DNA from: Tetracladium setigerum
Taxonomy: Eukaryota; Ascomycota; Leotiomycetes; Helotiales
Length of the DNA stretch: 64,000 bases
NCBI GenBank assembly: GCA_031472005.1
Contig: PZJY01000009.1
Span: 1,550,001-1,614,000 of the forward strand
Direction of reading: 5' to 3'
Made by a program: the position numbers and the translations under genes. The notes beneath the pieces were generated by a model. It was not told where the DNA came from and made no database searches. It was given only the letters and a program-made list of their open reading frames with translations. This document shows positions 37,104 through 47,247 of the stretch, piece by piece; the stretch's first letter is position 1, and every line of letters begins with the position of its first letter.

Positions 37104-38357
37104 CACTGATAATGGGTGAACGTTTTCCGAACTGGAGGGAGATGGCTGATTGTGAGGAAGGATGAGGATAATTTAGTGATCGCCATTTTTTTGCTATTAT
37201 ATATTTTCCTCTCCGGATACGGGGTGGATCTATGGAATATGGGAGAAGCATGGCACTTGCGTTGGGGATTTTCTTTTTGAAGAATAGTCAGTCGAGATCT
37301 AGCAAGTATATCGCGTTCAAATGAATGGGACTTCTCCGTACCTAATGACTACGGGCCACTTCTTCATACTAGGGTGATCAGTCTTCTCACTATCTCCTGA
37401 ATGGCCAACTTTCTTGATGGCCTGTAGAGCTTTTAGTGAGAGGGATTTCAGTTTGGTTTTTATAACTTCTGGGAAGTTGCTTCCAGCTTTAGAGATAGTG
37501 GACGTCACATGCGATTCGAGTTTAGTTCAAGGGCCGCACTGAAGCTCGTTTATCTCCGTGTTTTGATGTCGTTGTCGTTCATCGCGATTAGCGGACGCCA
37601 CAAGTTTCCACTCCCCGAGGTAGTTTGTCTTCCCGTGACAGGAGTGAAGTTTAATATTGAAACTTAGAGCTCGAACGGTGAGGCCAGACCCAGGGAGATC
37701 GATGTCCAGCTCGAAGTATAAACCTTCACATCGATAAGGGGTTCACAAGCTGTGTTAAAGAACACTTCGAAGTATGTCGAGTATCTAGTCTTCGAAGGCA
37801 TCGGCAGTCGAACTGCTTTTTCCTCGCTTGGTGCAGCCGCTGCCGGCATGAAAAAGTCATTTAAATTCATGGTTGCAAAAACGGTGAAGGTGCCGTGTTA
37901 CTCCTGTGTTGCTATTGGTTTGGGAGGTCGCTGGTCGCCTGTCGGGTGCTTGGACTTTCGCCTTGGAAATTTGCTTGCACCAGCCAAGCAAAGGCAAAAG
38001 CAAAGGAGCCACAAACAAGAATGCAGGGAATGCAATGCATGGATGCCTCAGGGCGCGACTCGTGCTCACAAGGAAAAGCAGAAGGCAAAGGCAAGGAAGG
38101 GCAAGCAAAGGTCTGTGGGGAAAGTGAGAAAGAGCGAGACATGATTGAAGAGGAGAAAGGGCATTTGGGGCATTTGACTATTCGCATTCTTCTTCTTCTC
38201 AAACCTCTTCTCCCACAACACCACATACATCTATAATCAACCACCACCACCCTCCACCACCCCCCCAACGGTTTCGATTGTTACCACGTCTTCTATGCTG
38301 CTGTGACCTACCGCAGTCATAGAGACGACACCCGCTCTCAGCCATCCACCCAGCTGC
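37104..38357. other. Intergenic region and promoter of the FN3/coiled-coil gene
   Basis: 1.25 kb without a supported gene. Overlapping frames at 37750-38270 exist in four or more readings with no domain. Purine-rich sequence at 37985-38160 is followed by a CT/CA-rich leader at 38190-38350. Confidence 0.45.
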
Positions 38358-41300
38358 ATGAATACAACTACTCCTTCGACCGAATGGATTCGCGGGCTGG
38401 CGGCCTGGGTCGAAGGCATGGACATGTTCTACGTGCAGTCCCTCGCGACCTGTAGCGCGCTTACTTGGTGAGTGTTTTGGGTGCTGGGTAGAAATGGGAT
38501 GTTCGCGATCGCTCGTTGCCAGTGTCCGGATGGGTGCTTCAGCTTGGCCAGAACAGAACGTACGATGAGTTCGCAACTAACATCTGCAACCTAGGCTTCT
38601 CTACAGAGCATGGCTCACCCTTTGGAAACCAGTCCCCGAACTCATCAGCATCCTAGGGGTCGAGGTGCCCGACGCTCCGAATGTCTCTCTCACAGGTGTC
38701 AAGGCGGATAATGTTACCATCCACTGGCTCCCACCCGATCCAAGCAAACCCGTACAGAGCTACTTCATACAGGTCAATGGAGTTAATAGTGAGCAGAGCA
38801 GACGGCTATCTACGTGCGCAGACTGACATGTTATAGTTGGTGAGGTCCTCGATGCGAAGAATAACGAAACGACAATCAAACTTGTAGGCCTTCAACCTGG
38901 ACACTTCTACAACATCAGGGTTTTTGCAGTTGGATCGAACCACTTTCAAACGGGCAGTGCTGTCATTAGGGTTCGGACATATGGTCGAGATGGGCGCCCT
39001 ATCCTGGACAATGGTCGCGTGCCTACCAATTTCTCCATTGAAGAGCCAGCTCCTACACCGGACGACAGCAGCGATGATTGCCCTACCGGACGTGGTCCTG
39101 CTGGAATCGAGCCCGCTACCTTGCTTGATAGCTCCCAGTCCAAACGCGAGCCCGCTGGATCCCGAAGAAATACAATTGGGAGGAAACATTCGCCATCGAA
39201 CGCGGCTGCCGAACATCCTTTCGACCCCCGCAAACTCAAGGAACCAGAGGAATCCATGCAAAAGTTGACAGAAAAGTTCGAGTCGATCCGTCGGGATGCC
39301 GAAGAGCTTATGGCACAAGGAAACAAGGATTCCGACGAGTTCAAGGGACAGGTTCAGGAGTTAATGAAGGAAAAGGATGAGAAAAGGCATGCATTGAAAG
39401 AGAAGGAGGATGCAAGCGAAAAGTTGCGAAAGGACATCAATATCGCGGAGAGCAAGAATCGAGCGTCGCAGAATAGAAAGAGTCAGAGGGAGAAGCTTCT
39501 GAGAGAAAAGGAAGCTATTAAAAAGAAAATGTACGACGATATGAATAGGTGGCGGAACGAAATCGAAGAAATGAAAAAGGAACGAAAAGCCTGGGAGTTG
39601 GAACAGGAAGAGTTAGCAAAGGAAAAGGAAGCGAAGATACAGGAATTTCGAGGGACAATCCGACAACGACAAAACTCTTTGAACGGCCTGGAGGAAGGAA
39701 TCCACAAAAAGGGGCTTCAGATCAAGGAACTTGAAGATCAGAGGCAACAGCTACCTGGAGCGCAAGACGACGACGAGTCACGGGCAGGCGACGCGGCCCA
39801 GCGGCAACGTGATATTGAGTGGGACACGAAAGAGCGAGATCTAACCTCTGCACTCAATACGTGGCAAATCAGCGTTCGCAGTATCGAGGCTGATTTGTAT
39901 CATAACCAACAAGTCTACAATGGCATGATGGCCCGTAATGCAAATAACCCGCTGATGCACCATGGGAACTCGTCTGGGGTGGATCTTGATCCTACCAACA
40001 GTCAGGGCAAAGCCAAATCTCGAAGAAGTCGCAATCGGAAAAGTCGGACAAATACTGTTTCTTCTCCTGCAACTGCTGGCTATCCGAATCCCGACCCTAC
40101 CTATTCGAGTGCCAACCTGTACAGCAATCTTAATAACACAACTTCGCCAACTTTTGCACCAGGCCCATACTTCTCCCTCGTTCATGATGATACTGCTATG
40201 GTTCCTCTCCATGAGCAACTCAGCGAGATGACCGAAGCCGACAAGCGAGCTTTCGGTGTTGGTGGAGCTCCTCTGAGCCCTACTGCTACGGCCCTCTTAC
40301 CATCAAACATATTCCTGGACGATGAACCGCCAATGCCCGAGCCTGGCTCTGGGTTTGGTCCTTTGTTTAATCGCCAAGCCATGACCGGGTATGAAAATGG
40401 TGCACCGTCCCCGGATAGCTCCAGTCGTTCTCCAAGCTTCGTCTCCAGTCCTCATAGCTCTTCCCAAAATCTGGCATTGTACGGAGTATCCAATCAAGAT
40501 AAAGACAATGACCGAATGTCTCTGCACTCACCTGCAGATTTTGGTGCTATTGGATCACCTCCAGGATCAGAACAGCCAGCTGCGGTTGCCAAGAGAAACA
40601 CACTTTCTGATATGTTTCTGTCCCGTGCTCGTGGGAAGACAATGCAAGATGGCCTTGCCTTGGGCTCTCTCAAACCAGGGCAAAGCCAGTCTTTTCCTCG
40701 ATCGAGCGATGAGCCAGGATTAAGCAACGGCAAGGGTCGTCGTGTCAGCTTTTCCACAAACTGGAATCCAATGTCAAACTTCTTCACACGAAATTCGAGC
40801 ACGGCCGAAACTTCTGTGGGAAATGGGCCAGCACCTGCTCGTCCTACCGGAGCGTCAAGACAGCGCGGGTTCAACATCTTTAATCGAAGTGCTGATGATA
40901 CCACACGGTATGATCGTAATCCTACCAGTCCGCGACCAGCATCTGTTGCATCGTCTGAATTGCCTCGTCCTTCAACCGACAGTGGATTATTTGGATGGCC
41001 AGCAGCCTCCGAATTCACTCGGAACAGTCCTCTTAATCCCAACTGGTCCAATAACCCTCAGCAAACTTGGTCAAACGCGCCATCACGAAGGCCCAGCATT
41101 CAGCATGGATCGACAACCCATCTCCCTTCCGGCATTGTTTCAGACGATGATGACTTCCTCCCACCGGATAGCCTAACAAACCAGACCAGCCCACCTGGTG
41201 TCATCGGAAGCCGTCCAATATCTTCTCATGTTCAAGTTACACCAAAGCTCAACCCTGCCGCTCCTGCTTTCATGGCCATGCTCAGCAGCTTCACCTCAAA

Positions 41301-41907
41301 GGGAGATAAGGACAAGTCAAAAGACAAGGGAAAAGAAAAGGCCGATTCCGAAGATAATGGCCGACCTGGAACCTCACTTTCACTCTCTTCGTTCGGGAGA
41401 ATGTCACGCGATACTCCGTCGATCCATACCCAAAATAGTGTTTCTGAATCCCATGAGAGCTTGAGTTTGGAACGAACATCAAGTAACACTCCATCCGAGA
41501 TGACGACGCCGTCAGCTACCAGTACCAAAGAAAAGGAACCCTCATCTTTCAGCAAGTTGATGCGAAAAGGCAGCTCGAGCAAATTCAGTCTTGCAAGCAT
41601 TCGACGTAAGGAGTCGAGTCTTTTCAGCAGCAGCAAGAAAGCTCCTGGCAGTGCTAGCAATTCGGATAGAAACTTTTCTGGAGAGCGTGATTCAAGCATG
41701 GATGAGTGGGTTGAGGATGGCCTTACGAGAGATAGTGTTACGAGCAGTCCTATGATTGGATCCACTGAGCTGAAGAGCAAGGATAGCAGGGAAGGTCGGA
41801 TGAGTGTCAACTGGGGTTTACTGGCCAAGTTTGGGAAGCCGAAGGGTAGAGATAGCTCGGAGGTTGACCGAAGTGAGGCTGAGACTACTGGGGATGAGCG
41901 AGATTAA
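38358..41907 (+). CDS. Fibronectin type III / coiled-coil protein
   Basis: Exons 38358-38467, 38595-38788 and 38837-41907 (introns 127 and 48 nt) give 1,124 residues in one frame. An N-terminal hydrophobic helix region (FYVQSLATCSALTWLLYRAW) precedes a fibronectin type III domain of about 80 residues (VPDAPNVSLTGVKADNVTIH ... NIRVFAVGSNHFQ). A long charged coiled coil follows (roughly residues 190-430, rich in E, K, Q), and the remaining 700 residues are disordered, Ser/Pro-rich with basic clusters. Proteins with this layout are common in filamentous ascomycetes and carry no firm function. The N-terminal hydrophobic stretch suggests membrane attachment, and the coiled coil suggests self-association; both are inferences. 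No frame break is seen in 3.4 kb of coding sequence. Confidence 0.8.
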
Positions 41908-42475
41908 TTAAAGGTTCTAAAGTAACAAAATGAAAAGTTTTTCTTAATAAATACTCTCTCTTACTGAAGATAAACCATCTGTGAGAATTGGAATTTGCTG
42001 GAGTGTGAGATTGTGGAGCAGATGTACTTTGACGCCAGCATTTCCCGACGCTGAAACGAGTTACTACAAGACAAAGGAAAGAGAAAACTAAATGGCAAGA
42101 GACTGAAAATACCTTGGGCTCCAATTTGGCTCTCTGGCTCACACAAAGAAAGGAAGGAAGTATAATTGCATTGTCCTCGATGAATGAACAATCCGAACGT
42201 TTTCTTACTACTCACTTGTGGAGCTCTTTGATTAGACGGTCGACTGGCCAAGATGTTTTTAGACAACAAAGTGAGTGAATCTGTGCATATCTCCTGCTCA
42301 CCAAACACTTGCCATTCATCAAACCTTTGTGATAGCTGTATAAAACCTCGAGCCCCCAGCGTAGGTATCTAAAAGCAGAAACAAAAACCCTGACTCTCCC
42401 ACTCAAACAACAGCCGAAAAAAGAATTAAGGCAAACAACCACTCGCTCACTTACCTACTCACTTCCCTACTCAAA
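41908..42475. other. 3' flank of the FN3 gene
   Basis: 568 bases with AT-rich sequence after the stop codon. The sequence 42170-42475 could be the leader of the possible small gene that follows. No other feature seen. Confidence 0.4.
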
Positions 42476-42663
42476 ATGTGTACGAGATACGTAGTAACCA
42501 TACACAGAATGTGGCTGTTTCTGGGGAACATACGATTTTCGCCTGTGATGACGAGATTCGATTTGAAGATAAGTGCGAGAAGTACAGGGAGGAGAAGGAG
42601 CGTATATCTGGACTTCGCGAGATGCATGCGCTTGAGATTGAGGGTGGGTGGGGATGGGGATGA
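42476..42663 (+). CDS. Possible small protein of about 62 residues, frame broken
   Basis: An ATG at 42476 begins MCTRYVV, a start I associate with a class of small fungal proteins. The next frame from about 42497 continues HTQNVAVSGEHTIFACDDEI, then RFEDKCEKYREEKERISGL to a stop at 42661-42663. One base missing in the AA at 42497-42498 would join both parts into a single frame of about 62 residues. The same kind of loss is seen in many genes of this window, so the join is plausible, but the frame as given is not open. There is no signal peptide. No function can be given. It may also be chance or a relic, since the neighbouring 1.5 kb holds a pseudogene. Confidence 0.3.
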
Positions 42664-43144
42664 AATGAAACTGCGGTAGAGGGCTATGAGCCCTGGTCAA
42701 TGTATGTGTACAAGTCGTGGATCTTTGAACTTTCATATGAATATTGAGGAAAGGAATATATAGAAGGGGATCGTTTTGCGCGTTGATAGGGGTACTTTGG
42801 AGGAGGGGAGTGGAAGAGTGGCTGTGAAATGTATTCACTTGTGATATTTCTAGAATCAAAATCGGGTCTCTATGTCCATTCGGGTTAATATTGCGAAAGT
42901 TTTCAAATATTCTTGTATGATTTGCTTCTTTGTCTTTTATATTATGATTTACAACGTGCCATGCTGGTCAAGTAATTTCCACTCTGCATTACAGTCAATG
43001 CGATCTGACTTATGAAAAGCGACCTGTTCTTCGAGTTGGTAGGGCCAAGGAAATAGAGTATGTAAGTAGTTAGTTACTTGCAATAAAAACTCCCACACAA
43101 GTCGATAGCTGGATGAGGCCACCAAAAAATTCCATAAGAACCAA
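42664..43144. other. Intergenic, AT-rich
   Basis: 481 bases with no coding support. A minus-strand frame at 42949-43290 overlaps the pseudogene in a different frame and looks like a shadow. Confidence 0.4.
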
Positions 43145-44003
43145 CTATTCAGTGTTTTGGACCTTGGTAATTTGCGCCTGTTCGTCATCCGAGTCCCAAA
43201 CCTCGACGACTGTCTTGGTCGTGGTCGCGCTTGTGCGTTTGCGTGGTCGGGTGTCTCGATCGCCGTCGTTTTCTCGCTTGAGATTAACACTAGCGCCCTC
43301 TCTCACCTTTGCCGAGTTGACTCTCAGAGCGGCTATGATCTGGGCTTACTGCTCAGGGGTGATGCCGGGTACGATAGAGCTAAGGTCGGGGATGTTCGAC
43401 TGTCGTAAGTCTTTTGGTAGAGAGGTTTATGGATTTGCGAGATCTAGCAGAAGATCGGGAATGAAGATGATAAAGAAGTTGGAAGCTGATAGAAAAGCTC
43501 CGAGAAGTTCTCTGTCTAAATTGTTCACCTTTGCTAAAATCTGGAGACCGCCAAGACTGTCTGATGTCCGTCGCTCCTACGCCATCTCGTATGATTTACT
43601 AGCAATATCCGTCTTCGCAATAAAGTGCTTTTCTTCTTTTTCTCGAATAACTCCTCGTTCCCTGATGCTGGTCACAGTTTCAAGAATATTGGTGGATACT
43701 TACGTGCCAAGCCAAGCTTTCTAGCCTCCGTTGTGGTTTCCAAGCGGAATAGGTACATGAGAAATATATCTTCAAAGGCTGAACCATTTAAATTGTTGTG
43801 TGTGAGTGTTAGAGGAAGTGGGATCTTGCAATTGCAGCAATCTGTGAAGAAGCAAATCTAACGGGACCCATAGCCTCACGATAGCCATGGAGAAAGCCAC
43901 CAGTCTTCCAGACATTAGACTTCCAAGTATGTGGTCGTGCGCTCTTCCTTCCACTTCACCAATCGGCGGTAAGAAAGCGTACAAGCCCTTTTCTCCATGC
44001 ATA
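43145..44003 (-). pseudogene. Decayed protein gene with in-frame stops, family unknown
   Basis: Reading the minus strand from 43663 to 43145 gives one continuous protein-like frame broken only by three stop codons (at 43578-43576, 43428-43426 and 43347-43345). The text between them is clearly protein-like: EKHFIAKTDIASKSYEMA, ERRTSDSLGGLQILAKVNN, LPKDLRQSNIPDLSSIVPG, AQIIAALRVNSAKVREGAS, then a basic nuclear-type cluster and an acidic end VVEVWDSDDEQAQ. Further upstream, shorter pieces (FLHGYREAMGPVRFASSQIA, and LMYLFRLETTTEARKLGLA) fall in other frames, so the 5' half is also broken or has introns I cannot place. Each stop (TAG, TAA, TAA) is one C-to-T change from a glutamine codon. I do not recognise the family. 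The C-terminal layout suggests a former nuclear protein. Confidence 0.5.
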
Positions 44004-44433
44004 TTCAGACCGAAAAGTTTGCAGCATTTACGACAGACAGTAACTTACTTCCAAGTGCCTAGGTAAAGTGCTGTGCACGCCGCCTTGGCGACTGCCTACA
44101 ACACTTCCTAACGACTGCCACCACGAGGCTCAACTTCACAAGCTAGATGTTAGGGCAGAATAATTCAGTTCCTGTGTATCTTTTATCTAAAAGGGTCACG
44201 GGTCATATTGTTGTGGTGGCGGGCCTTGATAGGCCCAGGAGGGAGGGGTATGCAGCAAGTCAGCCTCATCTCGGGCGATCATCCCATACACGGATTCTGC
44301 CTTGTGCTGATTGCCTAACCTTCCTTCTCCCAGCCTTATCTGAACTTTTACCTATAGAACAAAATTTACTCCCCTCATCTCATTCTACTTTCAAATTGTA
44401 CACTACAATTTTTGGAAAGGTCGACGATCGACC
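44004..44433 (+). promoter_or_regulatory. Promoter region of the vWFA/alpha-kinase gene
   Basis: 430 bases with no gene of their own. A CT-rich stretch at 44325-44400 precedes the start codon, which lies in a strong context (accATGg). The region also borders the 5' end of the minus-strand pseudogene. Confidence 0.4.
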
Positions 44434-46875
44434 ATGGCTTTCCAGGATTCTTCGAATCAGGAAGCTTCGATTTCTATTTCCCATATATCACCGGTCGAGC
44501 TTCAACCCATATCGGAATCAATAACGCCGTTTCCTCTACCTAGGGATCCCTCATCAGCATCTTCCTCCTCAACTGCCAGTACTCTACATGGCTCTTTGAG
44601 CAATCCAGATACACTCACAAAAGGTCGCCCTTTCCCCTTAACCTCCAATACCGCTAGTCAAAAGATCTCCCAGATCGAACAAGATGAATCTCAGAACGTT
44701 ATGGAGAGTGAGCAAGCAATCGCAGAGCGCCTAAAGCGTGAAGGGGAGGGGATATCCGAACTATCCAACGGCGATGCTAGGCGCCGTTTAAACCGCCTCA
44801 AGCGCGATATTCGCTTAGCAAAGTTCGAAAACTCGAGGCGTTCTAACTCTGGATTATTCAAGTCAGTGTGCTCCACCGATTTGTTGTTCCTGATCGATAC
44901 GACGAAGTCTATGACTCCTTCGATCGAAGCGGCAAAGGAACAGGTCAGGTCTATCATCCAAGATATCCAGTTGGCATTTCTGAACGAGAGCAAAGTTAGA
45001 ATTGCAGTGGTGGGGTATAAAGATCACTTCGATCCAATCAATATACAGTTCCTTGACTTCACCGAATCAGCAGATCAGGTGAGCTTGTTTCTGAACGAGC
45101 TCAAAGCTACTGGTGGAGGAGATACACCTGAAGATGTCCTTGGTGGCATCCAGAAAGCTTTGAGCGCATCATGGAGACAGCAGACGAGATGCATTATACA
45201 CATTTGCGATGCTCCACCTCATGGTCACATTTTACACAACACACCTCTCTCAGGCGATAAATTTCCAATTCACGGCAGCGAACCTCATGCACTCACCTAC
45301 GAGCCACTCATCAATCAAATGGTAGCGCTCAAAATCAACTATGCGTTGCTTCGAATATCTCGTCTTACAGATCGCATGGCCTTTTCATTTCTGAAGGTCT
45401 ACGCTGCTGCTGCTGCCGAATGCAAACTCCTTGAGAGCAATAAATATTATATTCCGGCTTGTGCTGCCACTGCAGACTTGCGTCTCAAAAGCAAAGGCAG
45501 TGCAACAGCGGGCTTAGTATTCGAGGAGGCAAATCTTGGAACGACTTTCAGCGCGCTTCGACACTTGGTTTTGAAGATGGTCACAAGTTCCGCTTCCCGT
45601 ACGGCGGTACGGACCTCAGCTTCATCCTCAAGAACGAGCAAGATGATCGACAAAAGGCCCAGCAAAACCCTTGGTGCCATCGAGGAAGACGAGGATGAGA
45701 AGCTATACAACCAACTGGACCATTTCCCACCACTATGGGATGAACCTACTTGGTTTGAGGAAACCTTGATAGTTGAGGGCTTTTCCGCGGATGTCACACA
45801 CGGCGATAGTACACTTGAGGAAATGATGACGAGTGACGACAACATCAAAATGAGCATAACCAATCTCACAATCAAAAAGCGATCTCGACCATTTGCGCAT
45901 GGTGCTTTACGTATGGCTTCCCACGCTCGCACTGTATCTTCTAACAACAGATACGTCGTCAAATCTTTTAAGCGAGGAGGATTGCGAATTGCTCATGTAG
46001 CTGAAGACATGCGATGTCAAGCTTTATGTAAGGCCTTTGCCCTCGAGTTCAACGCGATGTGTAGCCAAGAGCATCAGATTGATTTCATTGTCACGACCTG
46101 TTTGAAAGGACGATCCGAAGATCTTTCGAAAGATGAGAGTATCATGTCCTTAGAGCCTTGGATCCAAGGAAAGTACATAAAATACAACAACAATTGCGGA
46201 TTCGTCAACGAGGATAGTCCACATGATCGATTCAGCATGGCCGCCCAAGCCTTCTCACACTTCACATTCGAGCGTTCACGAGGGAGATTTTTGGTTTGCG
46301 ATATCCAAGGTGTCGGAAGCGCATGGACCGATCCTGCTGTTCACACTATCGACCGCGATCGCTTCAGACTCGCAGCTACTAATCTCGGCAAGGAAGGGTT
46401 CAAGTTCTTCTTTGCAACGCATGTGTGCAACAGTATCTGTCAAGATTTGAAGCTGGAGAGTAATTCTGCCATGATAGTTTCAGGGAAGTACAAGTTCCGG
46501 GATACCTGGCCAAGTGTGGGCAACACGGTGTGTTGTTCCAACAAGCTCTGTGGTGTCATCGTCCACCTTGCAGATACCAAAAGCTCGGATAAATTTCCAG
46601 GGCATCATTGGTGCGATGCATGCTGGCCGCAGCTTCATTCTTTCACGGAAATGAGGTTGTGTACAGGTCCTGAGCCACATCATGAGTTTGAGGTTTCGAC
46701 GTTTTTCTACGAGTCTCAAGGACAAAGCCTGCCACGAAAATGTCCAGATCATCGCGAGGGAGGAGTGGCTTATGAGAAGGCTGCTCCCGTAGGTATTGCT
46801 GCCGTATTGAGCGATAATTGGGAGAAATTGAGGTCTGCCACCAAGAAGAAATCGTCATTTTTAAGTTGCTTCTGA
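44434..46875 (+). CDS. von Willebrand A domain / alpha-kinase fusion protein
   Basis: A single intronless frame of 813 residues. After a disordered N-terminus and a short coiled stretch, a vWFA domain begins at about residue 147 (STDLLFLIDTTKSMTPSIEA) with a MIDAS-like DxTxS and GGGDTPEDVLGGI. From about residue 480 to 680 lies an atypical alpha-kinase domain: RPFAHGALRMA, the lysine motif RYVVKSF, GRFLVCDIQGVG, and the zinc-binding signature THVCNSICQDLKL. A Cys/His-rich tail (CCSNKLCG ... HHWCDACWPQ) follows. The layout resembles Dictyostelium VwkA, a vWFA/alpha-kinase linked to myosin II and the contractile vacuole, and related fungal proteins; the fungal role is unknown. Alpha-kinases phosphorylate Ser/Thr within helices. 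Intronless structure is unlike most neighbours. Confidence 0.9.
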   Translation: MAFQDSSNQEASISISHISPVELQPISESITPFPLPRDPSSASSSSTASTLHGSLSNPDTLTKGRPFPLTSNTASQKISQIEQDESQNVMESEQAIAERLKREGEGISELSNGDARRRLNRLKRDIRLAKFENSRRSNSGLFKSVCSTDLLFLIDTTKSMTPSIEAAKEQVRSIIQDIQLAFLNESKVRIAVVGYKDHFDPINIQFLDFTESADQVSLFLNELKATGGGDTPEDVLGGIQKALSASWRQQTRCIIHICDAPPHGHILHNTPLSGDKFPIHGSEPHALTYEPLINQMVALKINYALLRISRLTDRMAFSFLKVYAAAAAECKLLESNKYYIPACAATADLRLKSKGSATAGLVFEEANLGTTFSALRHLVLKMVTSSASRTAVRTSASSSRTSKMIDKRPSKTLGAIEEDEDEKLYNQLDHFPPLWDEPTWFEETLIVEGFSADVTHGDSTLEEMMTSDDNIKMSITNLTIKKRSRPFAHGALRMASHARTVSSNNRYVVKSFKRGGLRIAHVAEDMRCQALCKAFALEFNAMCSQEHQIDFIVTTCLKGRSEDLSKDESIMSLEPWIQGKYIKYNNNCGFVNEDSPHDRFSMAAQAFSHFTFERSRGRFLVCDIQGVGSAWTDPAVHTIDRDRFRLAATNLGKEGFKFFFATHVCNSICQDLKLESNSAMIVSGKYKFRDTWPSVGNTVCCSNKLCGVIVHLADTKSSDKFPGHHWCDACWPQLHSFTEMRLCTGPEPHHEFEVSTFFYESQGQSLPRKCPDHREGGVAYEKAAPVGIAAVLSDNWEKLRSATKKKSSFLSCF

Positions 46876-47247
46876 GATCGAATGAGGTGTTTGGGGTTTC
46901 TTGTTTTCTTTGTTCCTTTAGCGAAGATTTCCGTTTCAATAGGATTGCGAGTTTTTTATCGATTCTTTGAAGTCCTGGCCGGGTGTGAAGGAGAATAATT
47001 GCGGTGCTATCCGTCAATTAGCTAGATATTGTAGAGATCCTAGAGAATGATGAAGCTTCATGTCCAATTGCGATGCATTTCAGTAATCTCCCGCGGCGAC
47101 GAGCGCCAAGACATTTGGTAGCCAAACATGTGTAAACTCAGATGGAGAAGCAGGGAGTGACGGATGATGGTGAGCTGCACTCGGTCATTTTATAATGCAA
47201 CAATTTTGACTAATACACCCCATAATGAAGCTAAATGACTTCAAATC
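46876..47247. other. Convergent 3' intergenic region
   Basis: 372 bases between the alpha-kinase gene and the minus-strand ankyrin gene. T-rich after the stop; no coding support. Confidence 0.5.

Noticed and set aside
43113..43724. 203-codon plus-strand frame
   Set aside because: It is the reverse complement of the protein-like minus-strand pseudogene; its own sequence is Ser/Arg-rich without motif, as expected of an antisense shadow.
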